DNA of 28,520 nucleotides. Origin: Lentzea aerocolonigenes. GTDB lineage: Bacteria > Actinomycetota > Actinomycetes > Mycobacteriales > Pseudonocardiaceae. Shown piece after piece: positions 9,569 through 19,286 of this stretch. The translations under genes were made by a program, and so were the position numbers. The DNA lies in assembly GCF_000955955.1 (NCBI RefSeq), contig NZ_JYJG01000008.1, positions 1 to 28,520 on the forward strand. Reading direction: 5' to 3'. How positions within the stretch are numbered: position 1 is the first letter of the stretch; each line of letters opens with the position of its first letter. Under the pieces are notes generated by a model. That model was not told where the DNA came from. It did no database searches and saw only the letters and a list, made by a program, of their open reading frames with translations.

Positions 9569-10219
9569 ATGTCTGACAGGCAGATGAAGGGCATCCTGGG
9601 CACCAAGCTCGGCATGACTCAGGTCTTCGACGAGAACAACCGGGTTGTCCCGGTGACCGTCGTCAAGGCTGAGCCCAATGTCGTGACCCAGGTTCGCACC
9701 GAAGAGAAGGACGGCTACACCGCCGTCCAGCTGGCGGCCGGCGCGATTGACCCGCGCAAGGTCAACAAGCCCGTCGCGGGCCACTTCGCCAAGGCCGGGG
9801 TCACGCCCCGCCGCCACCTGGTGGAGCTGCGCACGACGGACGCCGGCGAGTACACGGTCGGCCAGGAGATCACCGCTGAGGTGTTCGAGGCCGGCGCTGT
9901 TGTCGACATCACCGGCACCAGCAAGGGCAAGGGCACCGCGGGTGTCATGAAGCGCCACAACTTCCGGGGCCTCGGCTCCAGCCACGGCACCCAGCGCAAG
10001 CACCGCTCGCCGGGTTCCATCGGTGGCTGCGCCACCCCGGGTCGCGTCTTCAAGGGTCTGCGCATGGCCGGCCGCATGGGCCACGTGCGCGTCACGACCC
10101 AGAACCTGAAGGTGCACAAGATTGACGCCGAGAACGGCCTGCTGCTCATCAAGGGCGCTGTTCCCGGCCCCAAGGGTGGTCTGGTGTTCGTCCGGACTGC
10201 CGCGAAGGGTGGTGCCTGA
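9569..10219 (+). CDS. rplC: 50S ribosomal protein L3
   Basis: A 216-residue L3, an early 50S assembly protein whose long loop reaches the peptidyl-transferase centre. The start is placed at ATG 9569 ([17 protein letters not shown]), as in the family, rather than TTG 9545. GGAGAG lies about 11 nt upstream. The central loop [20 protein letters not shown] shows no obvious resistance change. The stop overlaps rplD by one base. Confidence 0.97.
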   Translation: MSDRQMKGILGTKLGMTQVFDENNRVVPVTVVKAEPNVVTQVRTEEKDGYTAVQLAAGAIDPRKVNKPVAGHFAKAGVTPRRHLVELRTTDAGEYTVGQEITAEVFEAGAVVDITGTSKGKGTAGVMKRHNFRGLGSSHGTQRKHRSPGSIGGCATPGRVFKGLRMAGRMGHVRVTTQNLKVHKIDAENGLLLIKGAVPGPKGGLVFVRTAAKGGA

Positions 10220-10905
10220 TGTCGACGGTTGAGATCCGCACCCCGGACGGCAAGTCCGCCGGCACGGTCGAGCTTCCCTCGGCTGTCTTCGACGCGCAGG
10301 CGAACGTCGCGCTGCTGCACCAGGTTGTCGTCGGCCAGCAGGCCGCCGCTCGCCAGGGCACGCACTCGACGAAGACCCGCGGCGAGGTGTCCGGTGGTGG
10401 CAAGAAGCCGTACCGCCAGAAGGGCACCGGTCGCGCCCGCCAGGGTTCGACGCGTGCGCCGCAGTTCGCCGGCGGTGGCATCGTCCACGGCCCGCAGCCG
10501 CGTGACTACACCCAGCGGACCCCCAAGAAGATGAAGGCCGCCGCTCTGCGTGGCGCCCTCTCCGACCGGGCCCGCGCCAACCAGGTGCACGTCGTGTCCG
10601 GCCTGGTGGACGGGGACACCCCGTCGACCAAGACCGCGCGCAAGGTCCTGGAGTCGGTCACCCAGGCTCGTCGCGTTCTCGTGGTGCTCAACCGCACCGA
10701 CGAGGTCGCGTGGGTCAGCGTGCGGAACCTTCCGCACGTGCACGTGATCGCGCCGGACCAGCTCAACACCTACGACGTGCTCGTCAACGACGACGTGGTG
10801 TTCACCAAGGACTCGCTCGACGTGTTCCTCGCCAGCAAGGCCCAGGCGGGTTCTGGCTCGGCTGAGGCCACGGCGGTCGTGGTGGACGAGGAGGCCTCGA
10901 AGTGA
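10219..10905 (+). CDS. rplD: 50S ribosomal protein L4
   Basis: A 228-residue L4, which lines the peptide exit tunnel. The tunnel loop [15 protein letters not shown] is of the macrolide-sensitive type. The last 20 or so residues (from [18 protein letters not shown]) form a short acidic tail. The ATG overlaps the rplC stop by one base, and the stop overlaps the rplW GTG by 4 nt (GTGA). Confidence 0.98.
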   Translation: MSTVEIRTPDGKSAGTVELPSAVFDAQANVALLHQVVVGQQAAARQGTHSTKTRGEVSGGGKKPYRQKGTGRARQGSTRAPQFAGGGIVHGPQPRDYTQRTPKKMKAAALRGALSDRARANQVHVVSGLVDGDTPSTKTARKVLESVTQARRVLVVLNRTDEVAWVSVRNLPHVHVIAPDQLNTYDVLVNDDVVFTKDSLDVFLASKAQAGSGSAEATAVVVDEEASK

Positions 10906-11201
10906 TCCCCGACCACAGGGACATCTTGCTCGCGCCGGTGATCTCCGAGAAGTCCTACGGGCTTCTCGAGGAGAACAAGTACACCTTCTTGGTGGCGCCG
11001 GGTTCGAACAAGACCCAGATCAAGATTGCCGTGGAGAAGGTCTTCGGCGTCAAGGTCGTCAGCGTCAACACCATCAACCGCCAGGGCAAGCGCAAGCGGA
11101 CCAAGAGCGGTTTCGGCAAGCGCAAGGACACGAAGCGCGCGATCGTCACGTTGTCGGCTGACAGCAAGGCGATCGAGATCTTCGGCGGCCCTGCCGCCTG
11201 A
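10902..11201 (+). CDS. rplW: 50S ribosomal protein L23
   Basis: A 99-residue L23, which sits at the exit of the peptide tunnel and docks trigger factor and SRP. The landmarks are [20 protein letters not shown] and a basic extended loop, [18 protein letters not shown]. It starts at GTG 10902 inside the end of rplD, a coupled start. Confidence 0.97.
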   Translation: MIPDHRDILLAPVISEKSYGLLEENKYTFLVAPGSNKTQIKIAVEKVFGVKVVSVNTINRQGKRKRTKSGFGKRKDTKRAIVTLSADSKAIEIFGGPAA

Positions 11202-11220
11202 TGACGAGGACTGCGTAGAG

Positions 11221-12054
11221 ATGGGCATTCGCAAGTACAAGCCGACGACGCCTGGTCGTCGCGGTGCGAGCGTCTCCGACTTCGCCGAGATCACTCGGTC
11301 GACTCCGGAGAAGTCGCTGATCCGCCCGCTGCACAAGCTGGGTGGGCGCAACGCGTCGGGCAAGATCACCACGCGGCACAAGGGTGGCGGTCACAAGCGG
11401 GCGTACCGCTTGATCGACTTCCGTCGCCACGACAAGGACGGCGTGCCGGCCAAGGTCGCTCACATCGAGTACGACCCCAACCGCACCGCGCGCATCGCGC
11501 TGCTGCACTACGCGGACGGCGAGAAGCGCTACATCATCGCCCCGGAGAAGCTCAAGCAGGGTGACACGGTTGAGAACGGCCCCAAGGCCGACATCAAGCC
11601 GGGTAACAACCTGCCGCTGCGCAACATCCCGGTCGGTTCCGTGATCCACGCGATCGAGCTCCGCCCCGGTGGCGGCGCGAAGATCGCCCGCTCCGCCGGT
11701 GCCTCGGTGCAGCTCGTGGCGAAGGACGGCCCGTACGCCCAGCTGCGGATGCCTTCGGGCGAGATCCGCAACGTGGACGTGCGCTGCCGCGCCACGCTCG
11801 GCGAGGTCGGCAACAAGGAGCACCAGAACATCAACTGGGGCAAGGCAGGCCGCATGCGGTGGAAGGGCAAGAAGCCCACCGTCCGCGGTGTCGCCATGAA
11901 CCCCGTTGACCACCCGCATGGTGGTGGTGAGGGTAAGACCTCCGGTGGACGCCACCCGGTGAACCCGGCTGGTAAGCCCGAAGGCCGTACCCGCCGCCGT
12001 AAGCCAAGCGACAAGCTCATCGTCCGGCGTCGTCGCACCGGTAAGAAGCGCTGA
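11221..12054 (+). CDS. rplB: 50S ribosomal protein L2
   Basis: A 277-residue L2, needed for 50S assembly, subunit joining and peptidyl-transferase activity. The conserved [13 protein letters not shown] region is intact, with His231 and His233 in the segment that approaches the active centre. The C-terminus is strongly basic ([12 protein letters not shown]). It lies 19 bp after rplW. Confidence 0.98.
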   Translation: MGIRKYKPTTPGRRGASVSDFAEITRSTPEKSLIRPLHKLGGRNASGKITTRHKGGGHKRAYRLIDFRRHDKDGVPAKVAHIEYDPNRTARIALLHYADGEKRYIIAPEKLKQGDTVENGPKADIKPGNNLPLRNIPVGSVIHAIELRPGGGAKIARSAGASVQLVAKDGPYAQLRMPSGEIRNVDVRCRATLGEVGNKEHQNINWGKAGRMRWKGKKPTVRGVAMNPVDHPHGGGEGKTSGGRHPVNPAGKPEGRTRRRKPSDKLIVRRRRTGKKR

Positions 12055-12072
12055 GCAGGGAGGGAGTGAAGG

Positions 12073-12354
12073 ATGCCTCGCAGCCTTAAGAAGGGTCCCT
12101 TCGTCGACGACCACCTGCTCAAGAAGGTGGACGTTCAGAACGAAGCGGGCAAGAAGACCGTCATCAAGACGTGGTCCCGCCGGTCCACGATCATCCCGGA
12201 CATGCTGGGTCACACCATCGCGGTGCACGACGGCCGCAAGCACGTCCCGGTGTTCGTGACCGAGGCCATGGTCGGGCACAAGTTGGGCGAGTTCGCCCCG
12301 ACCCGCACCTTCAAGGGCCACATCAAGGACGACCGGAAGTCTCGTCGCCGCTAG
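12073..12354 (+). CDS. rpsS: 30S ribosomal protein S19
   Basis: A 93-residue S19 of the 30S head, near the A-site finger and S13. The complete family sequence runs from [15 protein letters not shown] to [36 protein letters not shown] upstream of the ATG supplies the ribosome binding site. Confidence 0.98.
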   Translation: MPRSLKKGPFVDDHLLKKVDVQNEAGKKTVIKTWSRRSTIIPDMLGHTIAVHDGRKHVPVFVTEAMVGHKLGEFAPTRTFKGHIKDDRKSRRR

Positions 12355-12388
12355 GCGTCGAACTGAGAAGAGCAAGGGAAAAGCAGCG

Positions 12389-12787
12389 ATGAACGCCCGT
12401 AAGGACGCTGAGGCGCCGGAGTTTCCGCGCGCCGTGGCTCGGGCTCGTTACGTTCGCGACACCCCCATGAAGGTGCGTCGCGTCATCGAGCTCATCAAGG
12501 GTCGTAACGCCAGCGAGGCCCTGGCCGTGCTCCAGTTCGCGCCCCAGGCCGCCTCTGAGCCGGTCGCGAAGGTGCTCGCCAGCGCCATGGCCAACGCCGA
12601 GAACAACATGTCCCTGGACCCCGACACCCTCTGGGTTGCCGTGGCCTACGTGGACGAGGGTCCGACCCTCAAGCGTTTCCGCCCGCGTGCCCAGGGCCGC
12701 GCGTACCGGATCCGCAAGCGGACGTCGCACATCACCATTGAGGTGGAGTCGCGTCCGAAGAAGACCAGCGCGAAGGGAACCCGGTAG
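12389..12787 (+). CDS. rplV: 50S ribosomal protein L22
   Basis: A 132-residue L22, which contacts all 23S domains and reaches into the exit tunnel. The tunnel hairpin [20 protein letters not shown] shows no deletion or insertion of the macrolide-resistant type. Its TAG overlaps the GTG of rpsC by one base (TAGTG). Confidence 0.98.
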   Translation: MNARKDAEAPEFPRAVARARYVRDTPMKVRRVIELIKGRNASEALAVLQFAPQAASEPVAKVLASAMANAENNMSLDPDTLWVAVAYVDEGPTLKRFRPRAQGRAYRIRKRTSHITIEVESRPKKTSAKGTR

Positions 12788-13623
12788 TGGGCCAGAAGAT
12801 CAACCCGCACGGCTTCCGGCTGGGGATCACCACCGACTGGAAGTCCCGCTGGTACGCAGACAAGCAGTACGCCGAGTACGTCGCGGAGGACGTCAAGATC
12901 CGCCGCCTGCTCAGCAAGGGCATGGAGCGTGCCGGCATCTCCAAGGTGGAGATCGAGCGGACCCGTGACCGGGTGCGCGTCGACATCCACACCGCCCGGC
13001 CGGGCATCGTCATCGGCCGTCGCGGTGCCGAGGCGGACCGCATCCGCGGTGAGCTCGAGAAGCTCACCAAGAAGCAGGTCCAGCTGAACATCCTCGAGGT
13101 CAAGAGCCCCGAGTCGGACGCGCAGCTCGTGGCACAGGGTGTCGCCGAGCAGCTGTCCAACCGCGTTGCCTTCCGCCGCGCGATGCGCAAGGCCATTCAG
13201 TCGGCCATGCGTTCGCCGCAGGTCAAGGGCATCCGCGTGCAGTGTGGCGGTCGCCTTGGCGGCGCCGAGATGTCCCGTTCGGAGCACTACCGCGACGGCC
13301 GCGTGCCGCTGCACACGCTCCGCGCGAACATCGACTACGGCTTCTTCGAGGCCCGCACCACGTTCGGCCGTATCGGCGTGAAGGTGTGGATCTACAAGGG
13401 CGACATCGTCGGTGGCATCTCCGCCAAGCGCGCGCTCGACGCGGCTGCGCCTTCGCAGGCCGACCGCGCCCCGCGCCGCGACCGCGGCGAGCGTCCGAAC
13501 CGGGCCCGTCGTTCCGGTGCCAGCGGCACCACCGCGACGAGCACCGAGGCCGGTCGTGCCGCAGCTGACGCCAACGCTGCGTCTGCTGAGGCCCCGGCCG
13601 CAGCAGAGAAGACGGAGAGCTGA
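12787..13623 (+). CDS. rpsC: 30S ribosomal protein S3 with long low-complexity tail
   Basis: A 278-residue S3 of the mRNA entry channel. The KH domain with GIVIGRRG (73-80) and the C-terminal domain with [19 protein letters not shown] are intact. From about residue 212 there is a tail rich in Arg, Ala, Ser, Thr and Glu that extends the protein beyond the usual 210-235 residues; such tails are common in actinobacteria. It starts at GTG 12787, coupled to rplV. Confidence 0.98.
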   Translation: MGQKINPHGFRLGITTDWKSRWYADKQYAEYVAEDVKIRRLLSKGMERAGISKVEIERTRDRVRVDIHTARPGIVIGRRGAEADRIRGELEKLTKKQVQLNILEVKSPESDAQLVAQGVAEQLSNRVAFRRAMRKAIQSAMRSPQVKGIRVQCGGRLGGAEMSRSEHYRDGRVPLHTLRANIDYGFFEARTTFGRIGVKVWIYKGDIVGGISAKRALDAAAPSQADRAPRRDRGERPNRARRSGASGTTATSTEAGRAAADANAASAEAPAAAEKTES

Positions 13624-13626
13624 GCC

Positions 13627-14046
13627 ATGCTCATCCCTCGTAGGGTCAAGCACCGCAAGCAGCACCACCCCAAGCGGTCGGGTGCTGCCAAGGGCGGCAC
13701 GAAGGTCACCTTCGGTGAGTACGGCATCCAGGCTCTCGAGCCGGCCTACGTCACCAACAGGCAGATCGAGTCCGCTCGTATCGCCATCACGCGTCACATC
13801 CGCCGTGGCGGCAAGGTCTGGATCAACATCTTCCCGGACCGTCCGCTGACGAAGAAGCCGGCCGAGACCCGCATGGGTTCCGGTAAGGGTTCGCCGGAGT
13901 GGTGGGTGGCCAACGTCAAGCCGGGTCGCGTCCTCTTCGAGATGGCCTTCCCGAACGAGCAGGTCGCTCGCGAGGCGCTCCGCCGCGCGATCCACAAGCT
14001 CCCGATGAAGTGCCGCATCGTTACGCGTGAGGGTGGTGAGTTCTGA
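13627..14046 (+). CDS. rplP: 50S ribosomal protein L16
   Basis: A 139-residue L16, which organises the A-site tRNA elbow region of the 50S. It opens [14 protein letters not shown]; the conserved [16 protein letters not shown] loop carries the Arg that reaches the A site. It is 3 bp after rpsC, and its stop overlaps rpmC by one base. Confidence 0.98.
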   Translation: MLIPRRVKHRKQHHPKRSGAAKGGTKVTFGEYGIQALEPAYVTNRQIESARIAITRHIRRGGKVWINIFPDRPLTKKPAETRMGSGKGSPEWWVANVKPGRVLFEMAFPNEQVAREALRRAIHKLPMKCRIVTREGGEF

Positions 14047-14288
14047 TGGCAGCGGGTACCACCGCTTCCGAGCTGCGTGAGCTCACCGAGGAAGAGCTCG
14101 TGCTGCGTCTGAAGGAATCGAAGGAAGAGCTCTTCAACCTTCGCTTCCAGATGGCCACGGGCCAGCTCGACAACAACCGGCGGCTGCGCACGGTCCGGCA
14201 CGAGATTGCCCGGATCTACACCGTGATGCGGGAGCGGGAGCTCGGGCTCTCCGTTTCGCCGGATTCCACTGGTGAGGGTGCGGCATGA
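14046..14288 (+). CDS. rpmC: 50S ribosomal protein L29
   Basis: An 80-residue L29, a two-helix protein near the tunnel exit next to L23. Landmarks are [26 protein letters not shown] and [15 protein letters not shown]. Coupled at both ends: TGATG with rplP and ATGA with rpsQ. Slightly longer than the E. coli protein at the C-terminus. Confidence 0.97.
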   Translation: MAAGTTASELRELTEEELVLRLKESKEELFNLRFQMATGQLDNNRRLRTVRHEIARIYTVMRERELGLSVSPDSTGEGAA

Positions 14289-14566
14289 CCGAAAGCAACG
14301 AAGTTCAGACCGAGAAGCGCAACGACCGCAAGGTCCGCGAGGGCCTCGTCGTGTCCGACAAGATGGACAAGACGATCGTGGTTGCGCTGGAAGACCGCAA
14401 GAAGCACCCGCGTTACTCCAAGGTCATGCGCTCCACCACCAAGGTGAAGGCGCACGACGAGGAGAACTCGGCCGGCGTGGGCGACCGCGTCCTGCTGATG
14501 GAGACCCGACCGCTGTCGGCGACCAAGCGCTGGCGTCTTGTCGAGGTCCTCGAGAAGGCCAAGTAA
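14285..14566 (+). CDS. rpsQ: 30S ribosomal protein S17
   Basis: A 93-residue S17, a primary binder of the 16S 5' domain with an OB fold. The conserved part is [20 protein letters not shown] through [21 protein letters not shown], after a charged 15-residue N-terminal extension. The ATG overlaps the rpmC stop by 4 nt. Last gene of the S10 block; a hairpin separates it from rplN. Confidence 0.97.
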   Translation: MTESNEVQTEKRNDRKVREGLVVSDKMDKTIVVALEDRKKHPRYSKVMRSTTKVKAHDEENSAGVGDRVLLMETRPLSATKRWRLVEVLEKAK

Positions 14567-14586
14567 GTCCTTTCTAGACAGACCGA

Positions 14587-14613
14587 GCCCGTCGGGTCGG
14601 AAATCCGGCGGGC
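14587..14613 (+). promoter_or_regulatory. Hairpin at the S10/spc boundary
   Basis: GCCCGTCGG (14587-14595) and CCGGCGGGC (14605-14613) form a 9-bp stem with one G-U pair and a 9-nt loop in the 72-bp gap between rpsQ and rplN. This matches the classical border between the S10 and spc operons, so it may be a partial terminator or processing site. Confidence 0.5.
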
Positions 14614-14638
14614 CAGGAATGGTCAAGGAGCAAGTTAA

Positions 14639-15007
14639 GTGATTCAGCAGGAGTCGCGGCTTCGTGTCGCCGACAACACTGGTGCAAAGGAAATCCTTTG
14701 CATCCGTGTTCTCGGTGGCTCCGGCCGCCGCTACGCGGGCATCGGCGACATCATCGTCGCGACCGTCAAGGACGCGATCCCCGGTGCCGGTGTGAAGAAG
14801 GGTGACGTCGTCAAGGCCGTCATCGTCCGCACCGTCAAGGAGCGTCGCCGTCCGGATGGCTCGTACATCCGCTTCGACGAGAACGCCGCCGTGCTCATCA
14901 AGAACGACAACGAGCCCCGCGGTACCCGCATCTTCGGCCCGGTCGGGCGCGAGCTGCGCGACAAGAAGTTCATGAAGATCATCTCGCTGGCTCCGGAGGT
15001 GCTCTGA
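14639..15007 (+). CDS. rplN: 50S ribosomal protein L14
   Basis: A 122-residue L14, part of intersubunit bridge B8. It begins [19 protein letters not shown] and ends [11 protein letters not shown], both conserved. GTG 14639 follows AAGGAG. First gene of the spc block. Confidence 0.98.
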   Translation: MIQQESRLRVADNTGAKEILCIRVLGGSGRRYAGIGDIIVATVKDAIPGAGVKKGDVVKAVIVRTVKERRRPDGSYIRFDENAAVLIKNDNEPRGTRIFGPVGRELRDKKFMKIISLAPEVL

Positions 15008-15009
15008 CC

Positions 15010-15324
15010 ATGAAGGTGAAGAAGGGCGACACGGTCGTCGTCATCGCCGGCAAGGACAAGGGCGCGAAGGGCAAGGTCATCCAGGCCTACCCGGAGACCG
15101 GCAAGGTCCTGGTCGAGGGCGTTAACCGGATCAAGAAGCACACCAAGATCACGCAGACCCAGCGGGGCGCGCAGTCTGGTGGCATCGTGACCCAGGAAGC
15201 CCCGATCAACGTCTCCAACGTGATGGTGGTCGACTCGGACGGCAAGCCGACCCGTGTTGGTTACCGGACGAACGACGAGGGCAAGCGGGTCCGCATTTCC
15301 CGTCGTAACGGGAAGGACATCTGA
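15010..15324 (+). CDS. rplX: 50S ribosomal protein L24
   Basis: A 104-residue L24, an initiator of 50S assembly. It has the KOW motif [20 protein letters not shown] near the N-terminus and the conserved [10 protein letters not shown]. It begins 2 bp after rplN and ends 2 bp before rplE. Confidence 0.98.
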   Translation: MKVKKGDTVVVIAGKDKGAKGKVIQAYPETGKVLVEGVNRIKKHTKITQTQRGAQSGGIVTQEAPINVSNVMVVDSDGKPTRVGYRTNDEGKRVRISRRNGKDI

Positions 15325-15326
15325 TC

Positions 15327-15890
15327 ATGACTACCGCAGAGAAGATCATCCCGCGGCTCAAGACGCGCTACCGCGCCGAGGTCACCGGCGAGCTGCAGAA
15401 GCAGTTCAACTACGCCAACGTGATGCAGATCCCGGGCGTCGTGAAGGTCGTCGTCAACATGGGTGTCGGCGACGCCGCCCGTGACGGCAAGCTGATCGAG
15501 GGTGCCGTCAAGGACCTCTCGATCATCACCGGCCAGCGTCCCGAGGTTCGTCGGGCCCGCAAGTCCATCGCGCAGTTCAAGCTGCGCGAGGGCATGCCGA
15601 TCGGCGCGCGCGTCACGCTGCGCGGCGACCGCATGTGGGAGTTCCTCGACCGTCTGCTGACGATCGCGCTGCCCCGTATCCGCGACTTCCGCGGCCTCTC
15701 GGGCAAGCAGTTCGACGGCAACGGCAACTACACGTTCGGTCTGAACGAGCAGTCGATGTTCCACGAGATCGACCCGGACGCGATCGACCGGCCTCGCGGC
15801 ATGGACATCACCGTCGTCACCACCGCCACGAACGACGAGGAGGGCCGGGCGCTGCTGAAGCACCTGGGCTTCCCGTTCAAGGAGAACTGA
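15327..15890 (+). CDS. rplE: 50S ribosomal protein L5
   Basis: A 187-residue L5, which binds 5S rRNA in the central protuberance and contacts P-site tRNA. Landmarks are [36 protein letters not shown] and the C-terminal [11 protein letters not shown]. Normal length for the family. Confidence 0.98.
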   Translation: MTTAEKIIPRLKTRYRAEVTGELQKQFNYANVMQIPGVVKVVVNMGVGDAARDGKLIEGAVKDLSIITGQRPEVRRARKSIAQFKLREGMPIGARVTLRGDRMWEFLDRLLTIALPRIRDFRGLSGKQFDGNGNYTFGLNEQSMFHEIDPDAIDRPRGMDITVVTTATNDEEGRALLKHLGFPFKEN

Positions 15891-15894
15891 GTCG

Positions 15895-16080
15895 ATGGCC
15901 AAGAAGGCGTTGATCAACAAGGCCGCGAAGAAGCCGAAGTTCAAGGTCCGGGGTTACACCCGGTGCCAGCGTTGCGGCCGCCCCCACGCGGTGTTCCGCA
16001 AGTTCGGCCTCTGCCGGATCTGCCTGCGCGAGATGGCTCACCGCGGTGAGCTGCCTGGCGTGAGCAAGTCCAGCTGGTAA
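15895..16080 (+). CDS. rpsN: 30S ribosomal protein S14, zinc-binding type
   Basis: A 61-residue S14 of the short type Z form. CQRC (Cys24, Cys27) and CRIC (Cys40, Cys43) make a zinc ribbon, so this is the zinc-dependent version; a cysteine-free paralogue expressed under zinc limitation often exists elsewhere in actinobacterial genomes. It lies 4 bp after rplE. A 120-bp gap follows. Confidence 0.98.
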   Translation: MAKKALINKAAKKPKFKVRGYTRCQRCGRPHAVFRKFGLCRICLREMAHRGELPGVSKSSW

Positions 16081-16122
16081 TTCAAAGCTCCATTACTTCG
16101 CTGTAGGCCCGCACACGACCGT

Positions 16123-16151
16123 CCAGTCCCTCTCCTCCGGGGGAGGGCTGG
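16123..16151 (+). promoter_or_regulatory. Hairpin in the rpsN-rpsH gap
   Basis: CCAG-t-CCCTC (16123-16132) pairs with GAGGG-CTGG (16143-16151), a 9-bp stem with one bulged T and a 10-nt loop. The 120-bp gap is the longest inside the spc block. It may be an attenuator or processing site; I found no convincing promoter beside it. Confidence 0.4.
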
Positions 16152-16200
16152 TCTGGACCCTGAGCGGCGAACCGCAGCGAGAAAGGTTGACCAGGTCACC

Positions 16201-16599
16201 ATGACGATGACCGACCCGATCGCAGACATGCTCACTCGTCTGCGCAACGCGAACTCGGCTTACCACGACAAGGTCGTGATGCCGCACTCGAAGCTGAAGG
16301 CCAACATCGCCGAGATCCTCAAGCGCGAGGGCTACATCGCCTCGTACCGCGACGAGGAGGGCGAGGTCGCGAAGAACCTCGTCGTCGAGCTGAAGTACGG
16401 CCCGAACCGGGAGCGCAGCATCGCCGGCCTCCGCCGCGTGTCGAAGCCCGGTCTGCGCGTGTACGCGAAGTCCACCGGCCTGCCCCGAGTTCTCGGTGGC
16501 CTCGGCGTGGCGATCATTTCGACCTCTGGCGGTCTCATGACCGACCGTCAGGCCAACAAGGCAGGCGTGGGCGGAGAAGTCCTCGCCTACGTTTGGTAA
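16201..16599 (+). CDS. rpsH: 30S ribosomal protein S8
   Basis: A 132-residue S8, a central-domain assembly protein and the translational repressor of the spc operon in E. coli. It starts [21 protein letters not shown] 16207 is an alternative, but MTMTDP is common in actinobacteria. The C-terminal [26 protein letters not shown] is conserved. No clear copy of the E. coli S8 target is recognisable near rplE. Confidence 0.97.
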   Translation: MTMTDPIADMLTRLRNANSAYHDKVVMPHSKLKANIAEILKREGYIASYRDEEGEVAKNLVVELKYGPNRERSIAGLRRVSKPGLRVYAKSTGLPRVLGGLGVAIISTSGGLMTDRQANKAGVGGEVLAYVW

Positions 16600-16611
16600 G
16601 GGGGAGTAGAC

Positions 16612-17151
16612 ATGTCGCGCATCGGAAAGCAGCCGATCATTGTCCCCTCCGGGGTCGACGTGAACATCGCCGGCCAGGACGTGAGCATCAAGGGCCCCAA
16701 GGGTCTCCTGACGCTCACGCTCGCTGAGCCCATCATCGTCGAGAAGGCCGAAGACGGCACTCTCGAGGTCAAGCGCCCGAACGACGAGCGCCGCAACCGC
16801 GCGCTCCACGGCCTGTCGCGCACGCTCGTGCACAACATGGTCGTCGGCGTGACCCAGGGTTACGAAAAGAAGATGGAAATCCACGGCGTCGGTTACCGCG
16901 TCGCGCTCAAGGGCTCTGAGCTCGAGTTCGCGCTCGGTTACTCGCACCCCGTCAAGGTCGAGGCCCCCGCGGGCATCACCTTCGCGGTCGAGACCCCGAC
17001 CCGGTTCTCCGTCTCGGGTATCGACAAGCAGCTGGTCGGTGAGGTCGCCGCCAACATCCGCAAGCTGCGCAAGCCCGACCCGTACAAGGGCAAGGGCGTC
17101 CGCTACTCGGGCGAGAAGATCCGTCGCAAGGTCGGAAAGACGGGTAAGTGA
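16612..17151 (+). CDS. rplF: 50S ribosomal protein L6
   Basis: A 179-residue L6 near the sarcin-ricin loop and the GTPase-factor site. The two alpha/beta repeats are complete, from [17 protein letters not shown] to [30 protein letters not shown] precedes the ATG. It lies 12 bp after rpsH; rplR begins one base after its stop codon. Confidence 0.98.
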   Translation: MSRIGKQPIIVPSGVDVNIAGQDVSIKGPKGLLTLTLAEPIIVEKAEDGTLEVKRPNDERRNRALHGLSRTLVHNMVVGVTQGYEKKMEIHGVGYRVALKGSELEFALGYSHPVKVEAPAGITFAVETPTRFSVSGIDKQLVGEVAANIRKLRKPDPYKGKGVRYSGEKIRRKVGKTGK

Positions 17152-17152
17152 C

Positions 17153-17554
17153 ATGAGCGAGTCGACTGTTACGAAGCGCAAGCCGGTGGGCAAGGACATC
17201 TCCACCAGGCGTCGTGTTGCGAAGGCCCGTCGCCACTTCCGCCTCCGCAAGAAGGTCAGCGGCACCGCCGAGCGTCCGCGCCTGGTCGTGCACCGGTCGT
17301 CGAAGCACATCACCGTTCAGGTGATCGACGACCTCAAGGGCCACACGGTCGCGTCCGCGTCCTCCATGGAGGCCGACGTCCGTGCCATGGACGGCGACAA
17401 GAAGGCCCGTGCGGCCAAGGTCGGCCAGCTGGCCGCGGCCCGCGCCAAGGACGCCGGTGTCACGGCGGTCGTGTTCGACCGCGGTGGCAACGCGTACCAC
17501 GGCCGGATCGCTGCTCTGGCGGACGCCGCTCGCGAGGCGGGGCTGGAGTTCTGA
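17153..17554 (+). CDS. rplR: 50S ribosomal protein L18
   Basis: A 133-residue L18, which binds 5S rRNA with L5. It has a basic N-terminus ([19 protein letters not shown]), then [20 protein letters not shown] and the conserved end [19 protein letters not shown]. The ATG at 17153 fits the family start; the frame is open further upstream. Confidence 0.97.
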   Translation: MSESTVTKRKPVGKDISTRRRVAKARRHFRLRKKVSGTAERPRLVVHRSSKHITVQVIDDLKGHTVASASSMEADVRAMDGDKKARAAKVGQLAAARAKDAGVTAVVFDRGGNAYHGRIAALADAAREAGLEF

Positions 17555-17588
17555 CAATGATCATCACTGGAATTGAGAGGGACGCCTG

Positions 17589-18197
17589 ATGCCAGGACGT
17601 ACGCGTCGCGAAGGCGGCGGGGGCGAGCGCGGAGAGCGCCGCGACCGTCGTGACGGCGGCCGCGGCGGCGCGGCCCAGGAGAAGACCCCCCACCTCGAGC
17701 GCGTGGTTGCGATCAACCGCGTCTCCAAGGTGGTCAAGGGTGGTCGTCGGTTCAGCTTCACCGCGCTCGTCGTGGTGGGTGACGGCGACGGCATGGTCGG
17801 CGTCGGCTACGGCAAGGCCAAGGAAGTTCCCGCGGCCATCGCCAAGGGTGTCGAGGAAGCGAAGAAGAACTTCTTCCGCGTGCCTCGCATCGCCGGCACC
17901 ATCCCCCACCCGGTTCAGGGTGAGAAGGCCGCTGGTGTGGTCCTGCTGCGTCCGGCCTCGGCCGGTACCGGTGTCATCGCGGGTGGCGCTGTCCGCGCCG
18001 TCCTTGAGTGCGCCGGCGTGCACGACGTGCTGTCGAAGTCCCTGGGCTCCGACAACGCGATCAACATCGTGCACGCGACCGTGGCGGCTCTCAAGGGCCT
18101 GCAGCGTCCGGAAGAGGTCGCGGCCCGTCGTGGCCTGCCCCTCGAGGACGTTGCTCCCGCCGGCATGATCCGCGCTCGCGCGGGCCAGGGGGTGTGA
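17589..18197 (+). CDS. rpsE: 30S ribosomal protein S5 with Gly/Arg-rich N-terminus
   Basis: A 202-residue S5 at the mRNA entry site, involved in fidelity. Residues 1-30 are a Gly/Arg-rich extension with RGG-like repeats, followed by the conserved [21 protein letters not shown]. The KGGRR loop, where spectinomycin resistance arises, is wild type. It lies 34 bp after rplR. Confidence 0.98.
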   Translation: MPGRTRREGGGGERGERRDRRDGGRGGAAQEKTPHLERVVAINRVSKVVKGGRRFSFTALVVVGDGDGMVGVGYGKAKEVPAAIAKGVEEAKKNFFRVPRIAGTIPHPVQGEKAAGVVLLRPASAGTGVIAGGAVRAVLECAGVHDVLSKSLGSDNAINIVHATVAALKGLQRPEEVAARRGLPLEDVAPAGMIRARAGQGV

Positions 18198-18199
18198 TC

Positions 18200-18385
18200 A
18201 TGGCTCAGCTCAAGATCACCCAGGTCCGCAGCACCATCGGTACCAAGCACAACCACCGCGAGTCGATGCGCACCCTCGGGCTGCGCAAGATCCGCCAGTC
18301 GGTCGTGCGTGAGGACACCCCCCAGGTGCTCGGCTTGATCCACGCCGTGCGTCACCTGGTGGTTGTTGAGGAGGTCCAGTCGTGA
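18200..18385 (+). CDS. rpmD: 50S ribosomal protein L30
   Basis: A 61-residue L30, complete from [20 protein letters not shown] to [10 protein letters not shown]. The start at ATG 18200 is 2 bp after the rpsE stop; the open frame extends upstream but without homology. Its stop overlaps the rplO start by 4 nt. Confidence 0.97.
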   Translation: MAQLKITQVRSTIGTKHNHRESMRTLGLRKIRQSVVREDTPQVLGLIHAVRHLVVVEEVQS

Positions 18386-18825
18386 CCATCAAGATTCACG
18401 ATCTGCGTCCCGCCCCCGGAGCCAAGACCGCCAAGACCCGCGTTGGTCGTGGTGAGGGCTCCAAGGGCAAGACCGCCGGCCGCGGTACGAAGGGCACGGG
18501 CGCTCGCAAGAACGTCTCGCCGCGCTTCGAAGGTGGCCAGATGCCGCTGCAGATGCGGCTGCCGAAGCTCAGGGGCTTCCGCAACCCGTTCCGCACCGAG
18601 TACCAGGTCGTCAACGTCTCCGCCATCGCTGCCTCCTTCCCGGAGGGTGGCTCGGTGGACGTTGCCGCGCTGGTGCTGGCCGGGCTGGTCCGCAAGGGCA
18701 AGCTCGTCAAGGTGCTGGGCGACGGCGACGTCAGCGTCAAGCTGGACGTTACCGCCGACAAGTTCTCCAAGACCGCTGTGGAGAAGATCGCTGCTGCGGG
18801 TGGCACCACCACGGTTGCTGCCTGA
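18382..18825 (+). CDS. rplO: 50S ribosomal protein L15
   Basis: A 147-residue L15, a late assembly protein of the 50S core. The glycine/basic N-terminal half ([21 protein letters not shown]) and the conserved [18 protein letters not shown] are present. GTG 18382 overlaps the rpmD stop (GTGA). It is the last gene before a strong terminator, so secY is not in the same uninterrupted unit here. Confidence 0.97.
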   Translation: MTIKIHDLRPAPGAKTAKTRVGRGEGSKGKTAGRGTKGTGARKNVSPRFEGGQMPLQMRLPKLRGFRNPFRTEYQVVNVSAIAASFPEGGSVDVAALVLAGLVRKGKLVKVLGDGDVSVKLDVTADKFSKTAVEKIAAAGGTTTVAA

Positions 18826-18843
18826 ACGTAGTCAGAGCGTCTG

Positions 18844-18875
18844 AAGGGCCCCGAGGCTTTCGCCTCGGGGCCCTT
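18844..18875. terminator. Bidirectional terminator after rplO
   Basis: Perfect 14-bp arms AAGGGCCCCGAGGC (18844-18857) and GCCTCGGGGCCCTT (18862-18875) with a TTTC loop. It lies between rplO and a convergent gene and is symmetrical (AA...TT), so it can serve both. Confidence 0.88.
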
Positions 18876-18893
18876 TGGTGTTGCACGGGGGCA

Positions 18894-19286
18894 TCAGCAC
18901 TCGTAGCGCACCTCAGGCGACGTCGCGCTCTGCGGACCGGTCCCGTCCCGCCACACCACGAGCGTGCGGTAGGTGTAGTGGCCGGTGCCCGAGCAGTTCC
19001 ACGATGCGACCGCGCTGCCGGGGCCGTCGTAGGAGGCACCGTCGCCCTCGTACTCCCATCCCCATGCGCGGAGTCGCTGGATGTAGACACCGACGTGCTG
19101 CTGGCAGCTGCCCCAGCCCTTGCCGTGCACCCAGCCGCCCGCGGTCCTGGTGGGAGTGTCGGCGTTGTGACAGGCCAGGATGCTCGCGTCAGCGGACTCT
19201 GCCGCAGGCGAGGCGCCGGCCGTCGAGGTCAGGAGCGCCAGCGCGGCGCCCGTGGCCAGGGTGAACGAAGCGGTGCGACGGAGCAT
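18894..19286 (-). CDS. Small secreted cysteine-containing protein
   Basis: A 130-residue protein with a Sec signal peptide (MLRRTASFTLATGAALALLT) and likely cleavage after the AGA near residue 25. The mature part has four cysteines (39, 61, 98, 130, the last being the final residue), compatible with two disulfides, and is rich in Trp, Tyr and Gly (GWVHGKGWGSCQQHV, RLRAWGWEYEGDG). It resembles small secreted actinobacterial proteins of unknown function. GGGAG lies before ATG 19286. It is convergent to rplO and interrupts the usual rplO-secY linkage. Confidence 0.78.
   Translation of the reverse strand: MLRRTASFTLATGAALALLTSTAGASPAAESADASILACHNADTPTRTAGGWVHGKGWGSCQQHVGVYIQRLRAWGWEYEGDGASYDGPGSAVASWNCSGTGHYTYRTLVVWRDGTGPQSATSPEVRYEC

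Noticed and set aside
10219..12787. Macrolide-resistance changes in L4 or L22
   Set aside because: The L4 loop [15 protein letters not shown] and the L22 hairpin have normal sequence and length.
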